64,000 bases of DNA. It comes from an uncultured Burkholderiales bacterium. GTDB lineage: Bacteria > Pseudomonadota > Gammaproteobacteria > Burkholderiales > Burkholderiaceae_C. The stretch is from contig CAJBLW010000298.1 in assembly GCA_903953985.1 (NCBI GenBank), positions 39,324-103,323 on the forward strand. Reading direction: 5' to 3'. This document shows, piece after piece, positions 62,224 through 64,000 of the stretch. The stretch's first letter is position 1, and each line of letters begins with the position of its first letter. Both the position numbers and the translations under genes were made by a program. A model generated the notes under the pieces. That model saw only the letters and a program-made list of their open reading frames with translations, was not told where the DNA came from and made no database searches.

Positions 62224-62517
62224 CTACACACTACTTTCGATTACTGAGCGTTGCGGGAAGTCAGATGCCAGATGTTGATGGCCATTCCCTTTCAAGGCAT
62301 CCAGAGGCTCGATTCCAGCCTCAGCTTCATAAGCCAAGATGGCATCCATGGGGTAGCGAACGGCTCGACCGTGGATCTTGATGTACTTGGGTCCGGTCTT
62401 TCTGTATCGCCAAAATTGCAATGTGCGGATGCTCATCTTCCAACGTTCGCTCAGTTCGGTTTCGGTGAGCACGGTGGGTGTGCCCTCAATGGGGGAGTTC
62501 GGTTTTTCCTCACGCAT
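62224..62517 (-). CDS. AlpA-like helix-turn-helix regulator (copy 2)
   Basis: A 97-residue protein from ATG 62517 with GAGGA 6 nt upstream. Residues 18-65 form an excisionase-type HTH (T-E-L-S-E-R-W-K-M-S-I-R-T-L-Q-F-W-R, then G-R-A-V-R-Y-P-M-D-A-I). More distant from the other two copies than they are from each other. Its start lies 67 nt inside the end of the upstream HTH gene, in another frame. Confidence 0.7.
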   Translation of the reverse strand: MREEKPNSPIEGTPTVLTETELSERWKMSIRTLQFWRYRKTGPKYIKIHGRAVRYPMDAILAYEAEAGIEPLDALKGNGHQHLASDFPQRSVIESSV

Positions 62518-62912
62518 GTTTGTTCCTCGGTTGACTTGATATCGAATCGGCCAGCAGCCGGTCGTCGGTGGAAGTATTTGACGTGAATGGCGTCAATTTC
62601 CGTAGCAGGTATTTGAGGGCGCTTGCAGGCTGCTGAGTGCTTTCGCGAAAACGTCAGCGTTTTGCTGCTGTTTTTTCCCAGTGGAGACTGCTGGGGAAGG
62701 ACTGAGATGTGTGAAGTGTGTGAAGTGCGTGACGGGCGTGCGGGGGTTGTCAGGCCCGCTGCCTCGAAGGCTTCAACGTCAGACAAGCGGTAGCGCACCT
62801 GGGACACCAGCTTCAAGTAAGGTGGTCCGGCCCCGATGGAACGCCAGCGTTCCAAAGTAGCCTCCGCAACGCACCAGCGCTCGGCCAGCTCTTTCTGGTT
62901 CATCAGCTTCAT
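62451..62912 (-). CDS. AlpA-like helix-turn-helix regulator (copy 3)
   Basis: A 153-residue reading frame from ATG 62912 with AGGAG 7 nt upstream. Residues 1-55 are an HTH (N-Q-K-E-L-A-E-R-W-C-V-A-E-A-T-L-E-R-W-R, Q-V-R-Y-R-L-S-D-V-E-A-F-E) very close to the protein at 60,678. The remaining 95 residues are basic, Ser/Pro/Thr-rich and extend into the next gene, which suggests an eroded or frameshifted C-terminus. Divergent from parD; the two share a 175-nt intergenic region. Confidence 0.62.
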   Translation of the reverse strand: MKLMNQKELAERWCVAEATLERWRSIGAGPPYLKLVSQVRYRLSDVEAFEAAGLTTPARPSRTSHTSHISVLPQQSPLGKNSSKTLTFSRKHSAACKRPQIPATEIDAIHVKYFHRRPAAGRFDIKSTEEQTCVRKNRTPPLRAHPPCSPKPN

Positions 62913-63029
62913 ACTTGGCTCCTGTTAGGCCGGGTTCATCCGGGCCCTGATTTAGGCGCTGAACGCACAGAAAGCCAAGCAACAGGATGTGGGTATTTCA
63001 CAGAAGTCTCGGCTGCCAACACCGATCGA

Positions 63030-63066
63030 TTGACCTGCACCACGGAGATTGGCATAATCTGCCAAT
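63030..63066 (+). promoter_or_regulatory. parDE promoter with overlapping operator
   Basis: TTGACC (63030-63035) and CATAAT (63053-63058) are 17 nt apart, a good sigma-70 match. A perfect 7-bp inverted repeat, ATTGGCA (63048-63054) and TGCCAAT (63060-63066), covers the -10 box, as expected for an autorepressing ParD operator. parD starts at 63088. Confidence 0.65.
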
Positions 63067-63087
63067 GATTCTGGTAAGGGGGTTGAT

Positions 63088-63369
63088 ATGCCTACACGCA
63101 ATGTTGTACTCACCGAGCATCAAGCCTCGCTGGTCGAGCAGTTGGTGACCAGCGGCCGCTACCAAAACGCCAGCGAAGTGCTACGAGAGGGGCTTCGACT
63201 CGTTGAGCAACGCGAGACAGAGGATGCATGCCGCCTCGAGGCGCTCCGCTCTGCCACGCAAGTTGGCCTCGGAGATATTGAGGCGGGTCGATTTAAGACC
63301 TTTGACTCCAGGGAGTCTTTACGCTCGCATCTTAAGTTGATCACCGCCAAAGCGATCGCGGCTGCATGA
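63088..63369 (+). CDS. parD: ParD-family antitoxin
   Basis: A 93-residue protein with a ribbon-helix-helix N-terminus (R-N-V-V-L-T-E-H-Q, then L-V-T-S-G-R-Y-Q-N-A-S-E-V-L-R-E-G-L-R), a signature of the ParD/CopG antitoxins, and a charged helical C-terminus that wraps the toxin. AAGGGGG precedes ATG 63088. It neutralises ParE and represses its own promoter through the operator just upstream. Overlaps parE by 4 nt. Confidence 0.88.
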   Translation: MPTRNVVLTEHQASLVEQLVTSGRYQNASEVLREGLRLVEQRETEDACRLEALRSATQVGLGDIEAGRFKTFDSRESLRSHLKLITAKAIAAA

Positions 63370-63719
63370 GCTTGGTCTGGCATGTTCGCTTGGCTGAGCA
63401 AGCGGAGTTTGATTTGCTCGACATCGCCATATGGACAGCCGAAAATTTCGGACATAGTCAGGCGGAGTCCTATGTGGAGACCGTGACACTGGCCCTTGAG
63501 TCTTTGCACGATGGCCCAGAAATACTTGGGGCCAAAGCCCGAGATGACGATATCGGGCCAGGGATTCGCACCTTGCATATAGCCCGGGAGGGTAGAAAAG
63601 GTCGCCACTTTGTGATCTTCAAGGTGGCGAAGGGGCAGATCATTGATGTGCTACGGATACTGCATGACAGCATGGATCTGGCCCGGCATGTATCGGGCGC
63701 TGATGAACAAACGCATTGA
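63366..63719 (+). CDS. parE: ParE-family toxin
   Basis: A 117-residue RelE/ParE-superfamily toxin: L-A-E-Q-A-E-F-D-L-L-D-I, W-T-A-E-N-F-G, G-P-G-I-R-T-L-H-I and V-L-R-I-L-H-D-S-M-D near the C-terminus, the last being typical of ParE. ParE toxins inhibit DNA gyrase. Translation is coupled to parD (ATGA). The 3' end of the gene lies in direct repeat copy B; a second copy of this 3' end, without the rest of the gene, stands at 62,069. Confidence 0.87.
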   Translation: MSLVWHVRLAEQAEFDLLDIAIWTAENFGHSQAESYVETVTLALESLHDGPEILGAKARDDDIGPGIRTLHIAREGRKGRHFVIFKVAKGQIIDVLRILHDSMDLARHVSGADEQTH

Positions 63720-63812
63720 GTTGATTTGTCAAAAACCCACAAATTTCCGCGTGCTTCCGCTACAATACTACCCCACGGTTGAGATGAGTTCGGTTTGACG
63801 AGCGACTCCACC
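63676..63812 (+). repeat. Direct repeat copy B (parE 3' end plus downstream segment)
   Basis: Partner of 62069-62205 at an offset of 1,607 nt. It contains the last 44 nt of parE and 93 nt downstream with TACAAT at 63761-63766 and the inverted repeat ATTTGT (63724-63729)/ACAAAT (63739-63744), both kept in copy A. Homology ends where the terminator region begins. Confidence 0.85.
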
Positions 63813-63856
63813 ACCAAAATTTAAAACCGGAGTGCTCAATACACTGCGGTTTTTTT
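63773..63856 (+). ncRNA. Candidate small RNA downstream of parE
   Basis: If the TACAAT box at 63761 is a -10 element, transcription from about 63,773 would give an RNA of roughly 84 nt ending at the strong terminator at 63825-63856, with no open frame of note. The box and most of the would-be RNA are conserved in repeat copy A, but the terminator is not, and no good -35 box is present. Confidence 0.25.
63825..63856 (+). terminator. Rho-independent terminator after parDE
   Basis: Arms at 63825-63834 and 63842-63851 pair with one mismatch around a 7-nt loop and run into a T tract (63850-63856). It isolates the parDE region from the lipoprotein gene. Confidence 0.75.
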
Positions 63857-63863
63857 ATGGGCC

Positions 63864-63891
63864 TTGAAAATGGGGGATCCTATGGTATGGT
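63864..63891 (+). promoter_or_regulatory. Possible promoter of the lipoprotein gene
   Basis: TTGAAA (63864-63869) and TATGGT (63886-63891), spacer 16 nt, lie between the terminator and the start at 63,926. The -10 box is weak. Confidence 0.35.
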
Positions 63892-63925
63892 TTAACATGT
63901 GTTTCACCAACCTTAAGGAGTCTCT

Positions 63926-64000
63926 ATGAAATTTCGCGTTTTAACAGTGGCAGTTTCTCTTTTGGCCGGCCTTTTGCTTGGCGGCTGCTCTACTTTGACA
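63926..64000 (+). CDS. Outer-membrane lipoprotein, 5' end only
   Basis: Twenty-five codons are visible from ATG 63926 with AAGGAG 6 nt upstream. They encode a lipoprotein signal peptide: basic start, hydrophobic stretch, then the lipobox L-G-G-C with Cys21 followed by Ser-Thr. The residue after Cys is Ser, compatible with outer-membrane sorting. A polysaccharide export protein (Wza-like) would fit the position after a Wzx-type locus, but too little is visible to decide. Confidence 0.75.
   Translation, partial: MKFRVLTVAVSLLAGLLLGGCSTLT

Noticed and set aside
62784..62797. GCGGTAGCGCAC sequences here and near 60,889, similar to ops
   Set aside because: They are complements of the conserved Q-V-R-Y-R codons of the HTH genes, lie inside coding sequence and differ from the ops core.
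63798..63812. End of the direct repeat (CGACTCCACCACC) considered as a tRNA or tmRNA 3' end
   Set aside because: No acceptor partner or T-arm of proper spacing could be found upstream.

Overview
The window looks like chromosome from a GC-rich Gram-negative bacterium, most likely a betaproteobacterium. That is inferred from the gene types (RfaH/ops control, an EPS-associated MarR regulator, lambda/GTA-like tail genes with a 3TM holin, AlpA-like regulators) and not from any marker gene. No rRNA, tRNA or CRISPR was found by eye.

Region A (1-8,667) is the right end of a prophage late operon. It holds a tail protein cut by the window edge, two tandem RCC1-repeat proteins, a DUF1833 protein, an NlpC/P60 peptidase, a TipJ-type tail tip protein, a small membrane protein and a 3TM holin, closed by a strong terminator. 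A toxin-antitoxin pair lies on the opposite strand inside this operon.

Region B (8,770-13,501) is a mobility/partition module: an unusual helix-turn-helix protein fused to an RfaH/NusG-like domain, a serine recombinase, and two overlapping ParB/RepB-like genes with no ParA. A second, conventional RfaH-like gene follows at 13,597, so the recombinase-ParB-ParB trio sits between two RfaH paralogues.

Region C (13,597-60,663) is a very large surface-polysaccharide locus on the + strand, with many 1-14 nt gene overlaps. It opens with rfaH, a leader carrying a textbook ops element (14,266-14,278) and a MarR-type EPS regulator. Block 1 (14.6-25.9 kb) encodes UDP-GlcA and UDP-xylose synthesis, the four steps to GDP-D-glycero-D-manno-heptose, and an unusual set: NeuB fused to a TIM barrel, a CMP-sugar synthetase, three SDRs and a stand-alone TIM-barrel isomerase. 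Block 2 (26.0-37.8 kb) has a flippase and a pseudaminic acid pathway (pseB, C, F, G, I) remodelled with formyltransferases and a PIG-L deacetylase. Block 3 (37.7-47.3 kb) holds four HP-motif transferase-like proteins, a methyltransferase, a large membrane protein (candidate polymerase) and a GT2. Block 4 (47.3-58.1 kb) is a legionaminic-acid-like pathway with an amidotransferase/HisF/HisH trio, NeuA, NeuB and NeuC homologues, a formyltransferase and a CBS-aminotransferase fusion. It is followed by the initiating sugar transferase and a WbpM/PglF-type 4,6-dehydratase. Three complete ulosonic-acid condensation/activation sets in one locus is exceptional.

Region D (60,664-64,000) is an accessory interval: three AlpA-like HTH genes, a RES-domain protein, a parDE pair with visible promoter and operator, and a 137-nt direct repeat (62,069 / 63,676) that includes a relic of a second parE 3' end. 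A lipoprotein gene, possibly the start of the export module, begins at 63,926 and runs off the window.
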